Positions 33,121-45,513 of a stretch of 64,000 bases of DNA are shown here, piece after piece. The stretch spans positions 56,691,718 to 56,755,717 of the forward strand of contig JALGPY010000004.1 of the NCBI GenBank assembly GCA_023055425.1. Reading direction: 5' to 3'. The notes under the pieces are model-generated. The model was not told the DNA's origin. It saw only the letters and a list, made by a program, of their open reading frames with translations, and did no database searches. A program made the position numbers and the translations under genes. The first letter of the stretch is position 1. Each line of letters starts with the position of its first letter. The stretch comes from Linanthus parryae. Lineage: Eukaryota > Streptophyta > Magnoliopsida > Ericales > Polemoniaceae.

Positions 33121-34757
33121 CACATGTCGTAGAGCATAACATGATTTTATGTGTTATGATTTCACTTTATACACCGTATTATTGTTTATTACGCGAAAAC
33201 TGAAAATAATTGGCATAGAAGATGCAAAATTGAATTTGATTCAATAAATCAAGACCCAATTTAACATTGGATGTTAGAACTGGTGAGTTTAATCACATAA
33301 GATGTGAACAATTGGGTTCTTGAAAAATTAGGGTTCATGGGCACATGATTGAAAAGGGGTTTTCAATTATGGAAACAAATTTATGGAATAAATTCCATAA
33401 GGAAACAACCTTGCTTGGGAAAAAAGGAAGAGGGAAGGAGGCTAGGGCCGAAACCCTAGCCGTCCGCCCCCTCCCTAGCGCACCAAGAAAAGGCCGCGGG
33501 CCACAGGGGCGGTCGGCCTTGGGCCGGGCCTTGTGGCGGGCTGCGGGCCAAGGAGTTAGGGCCCCTTGTTGGCTTGAACTCTTTGGACCGTTGTAACCCT
33601 AATTACCCAAAACAATTAAAATTTAACAAGCGCGTTAAAAATTGGTTTTTACATGTATTATGTGCATTGTTGCATAGTGGATGGATATGGTCAAGGATTG
33701 TGGATGTTTATTGCTTTGTGGTTTGGTTTACGGCCTGCGAGCTGATCAAATTAATTTAATAATTAATTAGGTTTTACGGCCTTCGAGTCGTATTTTTCTC
33801 CTCGACATGTGAGGCTTTTGTTATTTATTTATTCTAGATGTTAGGCTAGAATTAGAAATATTTAGATGATAGCCAAGAGCATGGAGAAGAAGACCGGAGA
33901 ACCAAAGGAGCCAAAAAGACAAAGATGACGTCCCCCAGGCACGCAGCTATGGTGGAGCACATGGAGATGAGCTCGGCACTTTAGGGAAATTGGATATTAT
34001 CATTGGATTGATAATATCATTAGTCTAGGGGCCATATCCATGCCACAGTTTTTTATCTTTGTGGATGTTTATTATTCATGCCTTGTTATTTAATTTTTGT
34101 GTGTATGGCGATACTAGCGAGAATGATAACAAGATAATAATAAACAAGGTTGGTCTTTTATCGTGGATTTCCCAATCCAAATAAGTATATCATGTTGATG
34201 AGATCAACCAAACAAATTAAGAAAGAAAAATCCCTGAATGAAATATTGCGTTTTGCCTTCTCTTGCCAAAACACCCTTCATGATCAGGGTTCATTAAAAT
34301 TCGGGTTTGCCAAATCAAGGCGATTTTAATTTACCATGGTGTGTTGCGGACGACACAAGATAGTAATGTGTTTATGTTGAAGCAAGAGGTTGGACGCAAC
34401 TAGGCAAGAATCAATTGAATTGATGAGCCTAGAGGCATGACAATTAGGCGTTATCCATGGGATAAAGAATAAAAGAGTTATTCACGTAATTGGACCAAGA
34501 GTTGCATGGGATGAAATTGGAATGGTTCCTACCTAAATAACCTATTCTTGGGTGACTTGCCAAAGCAAGCTCATGAAGAAGTGAAAAAGGGATCTTGGAC
34601 CCACTAGAAAATATAACGATATTTTCCGCATTAATGGTTAGGTTTATTCATCCGAGAAAAATAGTGGGAGCTATATTTGATGATCTAGCCATCGTTGAAT
34701 ATAGTTAAATTGTTCAAGATACTAAAATTTCACATTTCTCGTTTTGTGGAATTCCAA
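33121..34757 (+). other. Untranslated leader of copia A
   Basis: This 1.6-kb stretch before the gag start has no conserved frame. It aligns in order with the leader of element B (for example GGCCTNCGAGCTGATCAA, TTAGCCAAGA and GACTTGCCAAAGCAAGCTCAT), which shows it belongs to the family and is not an insertion. Confidence 0.75.
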
Positions 34758-36180
34758 ATGGCAAACAACAACGCCTCGACTTCATCCCTACGATCTGTCC
34801 TTGAGAAGAATAAACTGTCTAGAACGAATTTCCTTGACTGGTACAGAAACTTAAGTATTGTCCTTAAGCAAGGAAAGAAGTTATACGTCTTGGACACTCA
34901 AATTCCAGAACCACCACAAGATGAGTCTCTTCTAGCGGAAGTAAGGGCACGTCAGAAACATATTGATGATTCCAATGACGTGACATGCCTCATGCTTTGT
35001 ACCATGACTCCTGAGCTTTAGAAGCAGCATGAGAATATGGAAGCCTATGATATGATTGTACACTTGAAACAATTGTTTCAAGAACAGGCTAGGCATGAGT
35101 GCTATGAGGTGTCTGAAGCATTATTCAAGAGTAGTCTTGCAGAGGGGAATCCATAGGGCCTCATGTGCTCCGAATGATCTGGTACATTGAGAATCTTGAG
35201 AGACTGGGATTCCATTGGGCCAAGATTTGGCTCCTAATCTTGTCTTGCAATCGTTGCCTGGCAGTTATAATCAGTTCATCATGAAATATAATATGAACGA
35301 GATCAGTAAAACTCTGCCTGACTTATTGAATATGCTGAAGACAGCGGAACAGAGCGTCATAAAAGGAAAGGGCAAGGCCATAATGATGGTGCATAAGAAG
35401 AAGGGCAAATCAGTTGCCTCTAATTTAAAAGGAAAGCGCAAGAAAGTTGCGAAATCCAAAGAAGCCCTAAAGCCAAGTGGAGGCTTGGCTAAGGGTGAGT
35501 GTCACTACAGCAGCCAGTCGGGTCATTGGAGGAGGAATTGCCCTAAATATCTAGAGAATAAGAAGCTTCGAATAGTGATTCCACCACCACTAGGTATTTA
35601 TGTTATAGACGTCAATCTTTCAATTTCTTCATATTGGGTATTGGATACGGGATGTGGTTCTCACATTTGTCGTAATGTGCAGGATTTGAAAAGAAGTAGA
35701 AGATTGAGTAAAGGGGAGATAGATCTGCGCGTCGGGAATGGAGAAAGAGTTGCTGCATTAGCTGTAGGGGTTTATGAGCTATCTTTGCCTTCTGGACTTA
35801 TTTTAGAATTAGATAATTGCTTTTATGTACCTGCTATGAGCAAAAACATTATTTCCATTTCTTGTTTGGACGAGAAGGGTTTTTCTATTTCAATAAAGGA
35901 CAAGTGTTGCTCCATTTATTTTGATACTATGAACTATTGTAGTGCGCATTTGTCTAATGGATTGTATATCCTTGATCTAAATAGTCCAATCTATAACATA
36001 AATACTAAAAGGATTAAAACTAATGATTAAAATCCTACATATCTATGGCACTGTCGTTTAGGCCATATAAATGAGAAACACATATCTAGACTCCATAAGG
36101 ATGGACTTCTAGACTCATTTGATTTGGAATCATATGAGACATGTGAATCTTGTTTATTAGGAAAAATGACAAAGTCCCCT
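34758..36180 (+). pseudogene. Copia A gag, protease and pre-integrase, with stops
   Basis: Gag starts MANNNASTSSLRSVLEKNKL. A CAG-to-TAG change stops it at 35019, and a 1-base deletion near 35160 shifts the frame relative to element B. From 35215 the gag continues to a knuckle CHYSSQSGHWRRNC, in which the second Cys is Ser. The protease active site WVLDTGCGSHIC is intact. A stop at 36028-36030 interrupts the pre-integrase block, which resumes as WHCRLGHINEKHIS through CESCLLGKMTKSPF. The copy is clearly inactive. Confidence 0.88.
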
Positions 36181-38582
36181 TTCAATAAGAAAGGTGAAAT
36201 GACTAGTGAGTTATTGGCACTCATACATACAGATGTATGTGGACCATTCCCCACGCCTGTCAGAGGTGGTTATACCTACTTCATCACATTCACTGATGAT
36301 TTCAGTAGATATGGATTTGTATACCTTATGAAGGCCAAATCCCAATCCTTTGAATTGTTCAAAGAATTCAAGAATGAATTAGAGAAGCAACTTGGCAAAA
36401 GTATTAAGGCTCTACGATCGGATCGTGGAGGAGAATACTTAATCCAAGAGTTTGATGAGTATCTTAGAGAGTGTGGGATAGTATCCCATCTCACTCCACC
36501 CAGAACGCCACAATGGAATGGCGTGTCCGAGAGGAGGAATCGTACTCTATTAGATATGGTGCGATCTATGATGTCTCAAACAGATCTTCTGATATCCTTT
36601 TGGGGACATGCTCTAATGACGGCAGCTTTTACCATTAACCGCGTTCCATCCAAATCAGTCATGAAGACACCATATGAGATATGGACTGGGAAGCGTCCAA
36701 TAGTGTCGTTTATGAGGATTTGGGGCAGCGATGTCTATGTAAAACCTTTACAAACATACAAGCTCGGGCCCAAAGCGGATAAGTGTAAATTTGTGGGATA
36801 TCCTAAGGAACCTAAAGGATATTATTTCAAGAAACACAAATCACTGAACCGATGATGGAACATGAACGAGAACCCCAAGTAGTTGTTGAAGAATCTGTTC
36901 AGGTGACACAGGAACTCCGTAGATCAGGAAGAGTGCGTCATGAGCCAGAGAGGTATGGACTTCTTGTGACTGAGCCCGATGACGTACCACTCATAGATGA
37001 TGAGCCTGCAACCTACGGAGAGGCCACGAAAGGCCCAGACTCTAAGAAGTGGCTGGAAGACATGAGATCCGAAATGGATTCCATGTACACCAACAAAGTA
37101 TGGACTTTGGTGGAACCACCCGAAGGGGCACGGCCCATAGGGTGCAAGTGAGTCTTCAAGAAGAAGACCGACATGGATGGCAAGGTATTTGCCTATAAGG
37201 GGCGATTGGTAGCCGAAGGGTAGAGACTGATTCATGGTATTGACTATGATGAGAACTTTTCACCAGTTGCCATGACTAAATCCATTCGAATCCTACTTGC
37301 TATTGCAGCATACTACGACTATGAGATTTGTCAAATGGATGTCAAAACGGCATTCCTTTATGGGAACCTCCTCGAGGATGTCTACATGACACAACCGGAG
37401 GGTTTTGAGGATCCAGAGAATGCCAATAAAGTATGTAAGCTGCAAAGATCCATTTATGGATTGAAGCAAGCTTCTAGGAGTTGGAATCGACGTTTTGATG
37501 ACGCGGTCAAAGAGTTTGGCTTCATCAAGAACGAAGATGAGCCTTGTATTTACAAGAAGGTTAGTGGGAGCTTTTTAGTATTTCTTTTCTTGTATGTGGA
37601 TGACATACTAATCATTGGCAACGACATTCCTACTTTGCAATCTGATAAAGATTGGCTAGGAAAGTGCTTTGCGATGAAGGACTTAGGAGATTCAGCCTAT
37701 ATACTTGGTATAAAGATCTATAGGGATAGATCTAAGAATTTTCTCGGCACAAGTCAAAGTACGTATATAGACAAGGTGTTGAAGAGGTTCAACATGCAAG
37801 ATTCCAAGAAGGGATTCTTGCCCATGTTGCATGGAGTCACTCTTTCTAAGAATGAATGTCCCTCCAATGAGATTGAGAAGGACGGCATGAGTAGGATACC
37901 CTGTGCTTCGGCCATAGGATCCATCATGTACGCCATGTTATGTACTAGACCAGACGTATCATACGCGTTGAGTATGGTGAGCAGATACCAGTCCAATCTG
38001 GGTGAGAGTCACTAGACTGCTGTCAAGAACATCCTAAAGTACTTGAGAAGAACTAAGGATGTGTTCTTAATGTTTGGAGGTAAGGAAGAGCTAAGTGTAA
38101 AGGGTTACACTGATGCAAGCTTCCAAACCGAAAAATATGACTACAGATCGCAGTCTGGATACGTGTTTTGCCTGAATGGAGGAGCTGTAAGCTGGAAGAG
38201 TTCCAAGCAAGGAACAGTTGATGATTCTACAACACAAGCTAAGCACATTGCTGCTGCGGAAGCAGCAAAAGAGGCTGTTTGGATAATGAAGTTTATCACT
38301 GAGCTCGGTATGGTCCCTAGCATCGTGGATCCCATAGAGTTGTACTGTGACAACTCCGGGGCAATCGCACAAGCCAAGGAACCAAGATCACACCAGAAAT
38401 CAAAGCATGTACTTAGGAGATTCCATCTTATTCATGATATGATCGATCGAGGAGATGTGAAGACGTGCAAGATTCCAACGGATGACAATGTTTCAGATCC
38501 GCTCAAAAAACCTCTTGCGCAGCGAAAGCATGAAGGGCGCGCCAGATCTATAGGCATACGAGATGTGCCAGATTGGCTCTAG
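36181..38582 (+). pseudogene. Copia A integrase, RT and RNase H, with deletion and stops
   Basis: The integrase core is open and has its DDE residues: HTDVCGPF, LRSDRGGEY and WNGVSERRNR. After GYYF about 120 bases present in element B are missing, with a short TTCAAGA match at the junction, and the frame ends at 36855. RT continues from 36852 with stops at 37149 (Trp codon to TGA), near 37222, and at 38013 (TAG). RT motif A (QMDVKTAFLYGN) and the YVDDIL box are intact. RNase H follows (GYTDASFQTEKYD, SQSGYVFCLNGG, LYCDNSGAIAQAKE) and ends at 38582. Confidence 0.9.
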
Positions 38583-38596
38583 TGCAAGTGGGAGAC

Positions 38597-40030
38597 TGTT
38601 GGAATAGATGCCCTAGAGGCAATCGTAGATTTAGTATCAACATTGTTTTGGCTAGAAATATTCATTTATTATATATTGTGATATTTAATATAAGGAAGTC
38701 CTTAGATACATTGTGTTGTTTATCTTAAATATCCCTAGTTCACTATATTGATTAAAGGGACGATCAAATATAGACTAGTATGTGAGTAGATTGATATGGA
38801 GATATCAAGTCTAACACATGGGTATGCATTAGGAGTAATGGCATACTGGATTGACCCACAACGAGAAGGATAAATTAGATTATGTCAAGTCACAATCGCT
38901 TTTCGTAGTGCTAATATAATTGCAATCCTTAGACTTGAAGTCACTAGATACTTGTGGAATATTGTGCTTTGATGTTATCAAACGTTACACCGTAACTGGG
39001 TAATCATAAAGATGGCTGTCAAGCATGATAGGAAGCAATTTTAGAGATCGTAGTGATGTAGACAAGATTTGTCCCTCCCACATAATGGGGGCAAATATCC
39101 ACAGCCACTCGAGAGATGAGGCTTATCGAATGTCTGGCCAGACTCAAATAAATCAATATGGAGATATTGATGTTATCTGCAAGCATAAGCATATTCCCAG
39201 GATCGAGGAACTATGGATTCGATATACGAGTGTGACTATTTATGTCTCGTGTCCAATCCGGATATGGAGACAAAGGGATAGTGCAATATAAGATATTGGG
39301 CACAAGATATTTGTCGGGATCACTGACTATTTATATTAGTTGGGTGGCATGAATGTGTTGCTAGACACCGCTCAATGTTAGTAAAAGTTACTACCATTTA
39401 TATAGAAACCTATGGGGTCACACGTCAAATTGAGTAGAGCTAGATTTGGGATTAATTAATATTGATAAATTTATAGAAGGATCATTGTGCAACACCTTGC
39501 AAACTTAGTAGGACTAATTTGCAAGGAAGGGAACATTCTAGTTCATGTAGAATTAGGAAACTCCTTTATGGAAAAAAGAAGGATTTGTTGGAGTATATAA
39601 AGGAGGCTGTAGCTTCCTTCCCACTGAATGTTATTAGACATAACAAAGAGAGTGGGAGAGAACAAGTGAAAGAGAGAAAGACAAGCCTAAGGCCGACGCC
39701 CTAGGCCCGTCCGCCCCCCCCCCCCCCCCCTTCCGGACGGGAAAAAGAGGAGGCCGAAACCTCCTCTTGTCCTTGTTGTTTTGATCCTCTTCCCTCTTCC
39801 TCCGGGTTCAAGCTATCACTTGTTTGAAGGAAGAATCTAGATATCAACTCTAGACGTGGATCAACTGTAGGGACGGGGACATCATTCTTCGTGTGATCTC
39901 ACATATCAAAAGGTACACAATACTATGTATCTTATCATGTTATGATGTCTGCTCCTGAGGATTCGTGGTGGGCTTTGAAGTAGGATTAATTTTTGTTATT
40001 CCGCTGCGTTACCTACGTCAAAACCCAACA
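38597..40030 (+). repeat. 3' LTR of copia A (1,434 bp)
   Basis: It starts TGTTGGAATAGATGCCCTAG after the polypurine-like GTGGGAGAC and ends AACCCAACA. A TATA box (GTATATAAAGG) lies at about 39593. The target duplication ATCTC follows. Confidence 0.93.
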
Positions 40031-40809
40031 ATCTCCTTGTTAATTAAATTAGTTGAAGTATACTAGACCAGAGGTAAAAATGATCTGGAAACAAGAAAAT
40101 AGACTAAGGAAAAAAGGTTTCATGAAAAAAGTGCTAGCTGATAATAATCAAACTTAAGCCGATTCACACTAACAATCTGGGTACATGAACTTCCTCAGAT
40201 CACAACAACTGCATTTTATTTAACATACTTTTGAACCAAAACCACTAAACAAAAATCCCCATATGGGGTACAATCTAGAGTTCATATTTGAAAAAGAAGA
40301 CACTGAAATCATTAAGATGAGGTGAAACAAAAGCAATATTTACTTAACAAAAGTCAGTCAATTAGTGTGAAAACCTTAAGCGAGATGGCACCATCGATTC
40401 TGTACAGACTGCAAATCCAACGAAGATTATTTCAACTCATATGAGTTCATACTTTATCTATTTTTGGAATACGTAATCGGTGAGCGTTAAAGATCAGAGA
40501 AAAAATTACTTGAAATCGAAGCCTAAAAATCTATATCAATTCGTGATTGAAGTAGAAATCAGATGCTTGATGCAGTAATGATGTAGATCTAAAGGGATGA
40601 GGGGCGTCCATTGACCGATGCAACTGATGATGATTGTATATAGGGGATGGAGGGATAAGATAAAGGGGTTTACAGATCAATAAGAAATAAGGGTTGGCGG
40701 CTGAGAGAGAGAGATATAGAGAGAGAGGGAGACAATAGAACGTGGATAAATTTGAAAGAAAGAAGTATTAAAGTTTAAAAAAAAGGATATAATTAAGATT
40801 TCACCAGTG
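40031..40809. other. Interior of the CACTA-like element, right side
   Basis: This is the non-coding remainder of the CACTA-like element after the copia insertion. A short GA-rich tract (GAGAGAGAGATATAGAGAGAGAGGG) occurs near 40703. No transposase frame was found. Confidence 0.55.
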
Positions 40810-41056
40810 GCGAACGACGTCGTTGGACCTTACTAAGTACGACAACCACATATCAGCCGTAGTAATTAAATATTATATACAACCGTCAGTTGTGCGGCCG
40901 TTGTAGTTGAAAAAGTAATGCGACGTTTCCCAAGCTAGCCGTCGTAATTAAGGTAAATACGACGCTCAGATGGAAACCGCCGTTTAAGGAAAAATACGAC
41001 GGGCATAGAGGCCGACGTTTTACTGACCGTCGTATTTGCCAACTTTTTTTGTCGTG

Positions 41057-41200
41057 CCCTGGTGTTTCCCCCTTTTAATTCTGCTTTCAACCCCGTTTTT
41101 TTTCCTGTTTTGAACAATGTGCACTGAATTCTCCACCCCCTTGCTTGAGGGTATTTTGTTGGAGGATGTAAGGGGTGTTCTCCACCACCCCACCCCCTCA
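41057..41200 (+). other. Remainder of the split exon-like unit
   Basis: CCTGGTGTTTCCCCC, CTGCTTTCAACCCCG, TTTGAACAATGTG and TTGGAGGATGTAAGGGGTG match 21165-21290 in order. This is the continuation of the second exon-like unit after the CACTA-like insertion. Confidence 0.65.
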
Positions 41201-42005
41201 GTTGCTTTTAATCTAAGTCAAGTTCCTCAAATAAGAAAATGATTGTGTGGATCGTTGCCGGATTTTGAATCTCTTGTGCAACATTACATATTACATAAAT
41301 CGAAGAGAACCAAAGGTCAACAAAAGAAACGGTGAGTTCAGAGACTATTTCAAGGCCTTGAAACACCTTTCAAAGGCTTTGAAATAGCACTGCGTTGCAC
41401 AACATGAACTCAGGGGGATTTCGCCTTCTAATTTGATCTCTATTCTCCTTTTATTGATTATGCTTTATTTGATGATGAAAGACAAACTAATATAATGTTT
41501 TAGCATAACTTAGTCTCGCTGTTTGACTGAATTTTTGCAGGATTAATTAGCTACCTTTTTCATGAACTATTTCCTAATACCCAGAGATAAAAGATCAGAT
41601 CTATATCTGTTGAAGATACTAAGCAACTAGCCGTTGGGAGTGATCTGTTAGAGAGTCAAAGATATAGTGCTTGTTGCTAGGAAATTCTGTTTTGAAGAAG
41701 ATCCTATATAATCTGCATTTTAAACAAGCAAAACAAGGAGACTGTTGAGAGAATTCGTAAACAACTTTGAAAAGGACATTCATAAACTCTCAAGGATTCA
41801 CAAGCAACACAGAAGAAGATTCAATTCATACAATCCAATAATCAGAAGATCACTACAGACTGAAAACTGCTTCACTGTGTTACAATGTTCTTCTTTCTGT
41901 ACTTCATTTGTATATCATTCTGTTAATACTTATCTTATATTAATCTTGTGGTGTTGTTCAAGAGGAACAACAAGAGACACTTATTGAATCAGTTAGCTAG
42001 AGAAG

Positions 42006-42412
42006 GTACTAGATGGGTGTAGATGGTGCTTTCCAGACAGACAGATCACAGGCACGTGGAAGCCATCCAGCACACCCAGCTGTGCTCCATATACACCAGA
42101 TAACTACCTACGCTTATCCACGTTGGGGCTGCGAGACAGGGCCGTCGCGTACCAATATGGGACTTGTAGGGACGTAGTGGTTCGGAGGCTAGTATAAGGC
42201 CCCTCGCGCGCGTGCGACAAATAAGCTTCCGCGCAACCCTTTGTAACTGCTTTGAGAGACTTAATGGCCACGTCCTATAAACCCAGCTTGACCTCATAAC
42301 GGTCTCCGGTATGTACGGTCAGGTGCCTAACGGTTCCTATATACACGGTCGAACGTGCCATTACAGGGGCTACCATTAAGCCGCCACTTATGGTGCATTA
42401 ACTGTTGGAACA
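42006..42412 (+). repeat. 5' LTR of the gypsy element, left part
   Basis: It is GC-richer than its surroundings and lacks coding. The LTR resumes at 53783 beyond copia B, where a TATA box (CCACTATATATAGG) lies near 53805 and ACGCTAGTTCTACACGAGTGA near 53850. Confidence 0.65.
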
Positions 42413-43837
42413 GATGCCCTAGAGGCAATCTAGTTTAGTATGAATTTATTTGTGGCTAGAAATTCATTTATTGTTTATTGGATATTTAATATAATGAAGT
42501 CCTTAGATTTACAATTGTGTTGTTTATCTTAAATATCCCTACTCCAGTATAATGATTAATGGGACAATCATCTATAGACTAGTATGGGGTTGGATTGATA
42601 TGGAGATATCATGATCCAACACATAGATGTGCATTAGGGAATGTTGCACTGGATTGACCCATCTCCGAGAAGGCTACATACACGTTATGTTGAGTCACAA
42701 GCGCATCTCGCGGTGCAATGGTATTGTCATCCTTAGACTTGAAGTCACTAGATATTCTAGTTGTGGATTATTGTGATCTTGGTAGCGTTAAACGCTACAC
42801 CGTAACTGGGTAGTTATAAAGGCGTGTACTGGATACAATAAGAAGCAAGCTTAGAGATCGTAGTGGACGTAGATAGAATTTGTCCCTCCTACATAACAGG
42901 AGCAAATATCCTAGGCCACTCGAGGGATAGTGCTTATAGAATGTCTGGCCAGACTAAAATAAATCAATATGGGATATTGATGTTATTTGCACGAATAAGG
43001 CTATTCCCATAGATCGAGAAACTATGGATTGGATATACGAGTGTGACTTGTATGTCTCGTGTCCAATCCGGATATAGAGACAAAGGGATGAGACAATTAC
43101 TTGTACAAAAGTTTGTCAAGATGACTATTCTATTAGTTGGCTAGAATGGATGTTTTGCTAGAAACCGCTCCATATAAGCAAATAGTTGCTACCAACTAAA
43201 TAGAACCTATGGGGTCACACGCTACATAGAGTTGAACTAGATTAGGGAATTAATTAATTGGATTAATTAATTAGAAGGATCACTTTGCAAAGCCTTGCAA
43301 ACTTAGTAGGGACTAATTTGCAAGGAAGGGACTAAATCGAATTCTAGTAGGACTAGAATAAGTCCTTTAGGTAGTTGGCAAGGAGTTGTTGGACTATATA
43401 AAGGACCCTCCTTCCTTCCTTCCCATATAACTTATGCTCATTATTGAACATAACAAGAGTGGGAGAGAACAAAAGGAGAGAGAGAGAGAGCTACAAGCAA
43501 AGGAGCCGACCGCCCCTTTGCCCGCCGCCCGTCCCGTCGGCCATAAGGAGGCCGAGACCCTCCTTTTGGGTCTCGTTTTGCGTGATTCTTCTTCCTCTTC
43601 CTCTTCCGGGCTAGCAATAAGGACTTGGGAGATTCTAGGATCAACTCTAGGCGTGGATCAACCATAGAGAACATGACACAATTCGCGTTTGAAGTCATCA
43701 AAGGAGAATTCTAAGGTGTGTTATTGATTCTTACCCTTACCATCGTTATGTCTCTTGACTTGTGATCCTTGGAGGGTTTTGCATGGTTTTATGATTGTTT
43801 GTGTTTCCGCTGCGCATCCATGAATCAAAACCCTACA
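42413..43837 (+). repeat. 5' LTR of copia B (1,425 bp)
   Basis: It runs from TGTTGGAACAGATGCCC to ACCCTACA, with a TATA box (CTATATAAAGG) near 43393. It is near-identical along its length to the 3' LTR at 52344. Confidence 0.93.
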
Positions 43838-43838
43838 G

Positions 43839-43851
43839 TGGTTTCAGAGCC
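43839..43851 (+). promoter_or_regulatory. Primer-binding site of copia B
   Basis: TGGTTTCAGAGCC lies one base after the LTR. It differs by one base (T for A) from the standard TGGTATCAGAGCC found in copia A. Confidence 0.88.
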
Positions 43852-45513
43852 ACAGGTCGTAGAGCATAAATTTGGTTTATGTGTTACGTTTTAGGTTTTT
43901 TATACCTTAATTTGATTGTTTATCGCGTAAAACAAGACAAAGCAAGCATGGGATGCAATTTGTCAATAATTAATCATAACAAGATCTAATTTTTGCATTG
44001 GATGCATGAATTGGTGAGTTTGAGAAATTTTAGGATCTTAGATCTAGGGTTTGGGCATCCTTGGGGAAGAAGGAGTTCTTCCAAAACAAGGAAACAACCA
44101 AACTTGGGCATCAAGCAAGGGAGTTGTTTTGGAAACAACTCCCATAAGGAGGTTCAGCCCCCTAGGGGACCGCCCCATTGCTTGCCGCCCAAGCTTGGCC
44201 GCCCTAGGGGCCGGGCGGCCCTAACCCTCGGCCTAGGCTTGTGGGTTTTGGGCCGGGCCGACCCTAGGGCCTTGTGGTTCATCTTATTGGGCCCGGGCAA
44301 TTTGATTGTTGGGCCCATGGACCGTTTTAACCCTAGAAATCTTAAAATCAATTAAAATTGACCAAACGCGTTAAAATTGGATTTTAACTGTTTATGTGCA
44401 AATCGCATGGTGATTGGATATGACCTTAGGATGTGGTTTAATGTGGATGTTTAATTTTGTGGTTTGGTTTTACGGCCTACGAGCTGATCAATTAATTGTA
44501 ATAATTAATTAGTGCTTTATGGCCTGCGTGCCATTTTTTTTCTCAACTAGTGAGATTTATTTTATTTAGTATAGAAGTTAGCTAGTGCTAGATAAAGTAG
44601 ATTGTTAGCCAAGATTGAAGAAAAGAAGCCCAAAGCCAAAGAAGCCACAAAAGATGGAGCATGGAGCATTCCACATGACTATGAAGGATGGACCAAAAGA
44701 TCAAGACGCATGGAGATGTGTTTGTTTTAGGGTTCATAGATAATTCCATTGGCTTGGAATTATCTTAGTCTAGAAAAGGCCATATCCACATCACGTTTAA
44801 TTTCTGTTTTGTGGTTGTTTATTTTATTGTCTTATTATTGTGTGGTTGGTGTATGGATGATGCATGCAATTAGGATAATAAGATAATTAGACAACCCGGA
44901 TCTATTATTTGGAGTTGTGCCCAAACTCAAATAGATAGATTAGTTGATATTGATCAACAAAACAATTAAAATTGAATTTAAAAATCCCTCAAAATTCAAA
45001 TATTGTGTTCTTGCCTTCTCGTTATTTAAACACTCATTATCATCATTATTTATCAAGTTCGTGCGTGTCAAAGCATGGCGACTTGGTTCATAATGATGGA
45101 ATGCGATGGCACGTAACAATGTGCAATTGTTTAGATAAGAGGTTGAACACAACTAGGCTATGAATTTGATTAAGAAACCTAGAGGCAATCAATTGGGATT
45201 ATCCATATGGATGGATAAATAAGGAGTTATTTGCCCAATTGAACCAAGAGTTGCATAAGGGATGCAATTGGAATTGTTCGTACCTAAAGTAGTCAAATTA
45301 TGGGTGACTTGCCAAAGCAAGCTCATAAGGATATGAAAGATGGATCTTGGCCCACTAGAAAATATAAGGATATTTTCCGCATTAATAACTTGAGGGTTAT
45401 TAATCCGTAGAAAAATATGGGAGCTATATTTGATAAACTAGACATTATTGAATATAGTCAAAAAAAATTCACAAACACTAAAACTTGCGTATTTTCCTTT
45501 TGTAGAATTCCAA
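43852..45513 (+). other. Untranslated leader of copia B
   Basis: It is 1.66 kb of non-coding leader, collinear with that of copia A. It includes a GC-rich block (44150-44340) with GGCCGGGCGG-type sequence. Confidence 0.75.

Larger units (their letters stand above)
22408..40030 (+). mobile_element. Ty1/copia element A, with a gypsy element nested in its 5' LTR
   Basis: LTRs begin TGTTGGAATAGATGCC and end AACA. The element is bounded by the perfect target duplication ATCTC (22403-22407 and 40031-40035). The 5' LTR is split at 22554 by a 9.26-kb gypsy element and resumes at 31816. A tRNA-Met-type primer-binding site follows. Gag-pol is complete in domain order but has several stops, a frameshift and an internal deletion. 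Without the nested gypsy the element is about 8.4 kb. It shares a family with element B at 42413-53777. Confidence 0.92.
21471..41056. mobile_element. CACTA-like element, split by a 17.6-kb retrotransposon nest
   Basis: The ends are inverted repeats: left CAAAAAAAGTAGGCAAATACG followed by ACGGTC; right (inverted) CACGACAAAAAAAGTTGGCA followed by AATACGACGGTC. Subterminal regions (21485-21730 and 40810-41040) are packed with TACGACGGTC-type motifs in both orientations, as in CACTA transposase-binding regions. The last bases appear mutated from CACTACAAAA. Excluding the nested copia, only about 2.0 kb remain, with no transposase, so it was non-autonomous. The inserted copia lies at 22408-40030. 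The 3-bp target duplication is not clear because both ends have drifted. Confidence 0.65.

Noticed and set aside
42046..42297. 83-codon minus-strand frame
   Set aside because: It falls in the split 5' LTR of the gypsy element and matches no protein pattern.
43434..43701. Frames over the GC-rich part of copia LTRs (also 53255-53653)
   Set aside because: They are duplicated in both LTRs of copia B; LTR sequence.
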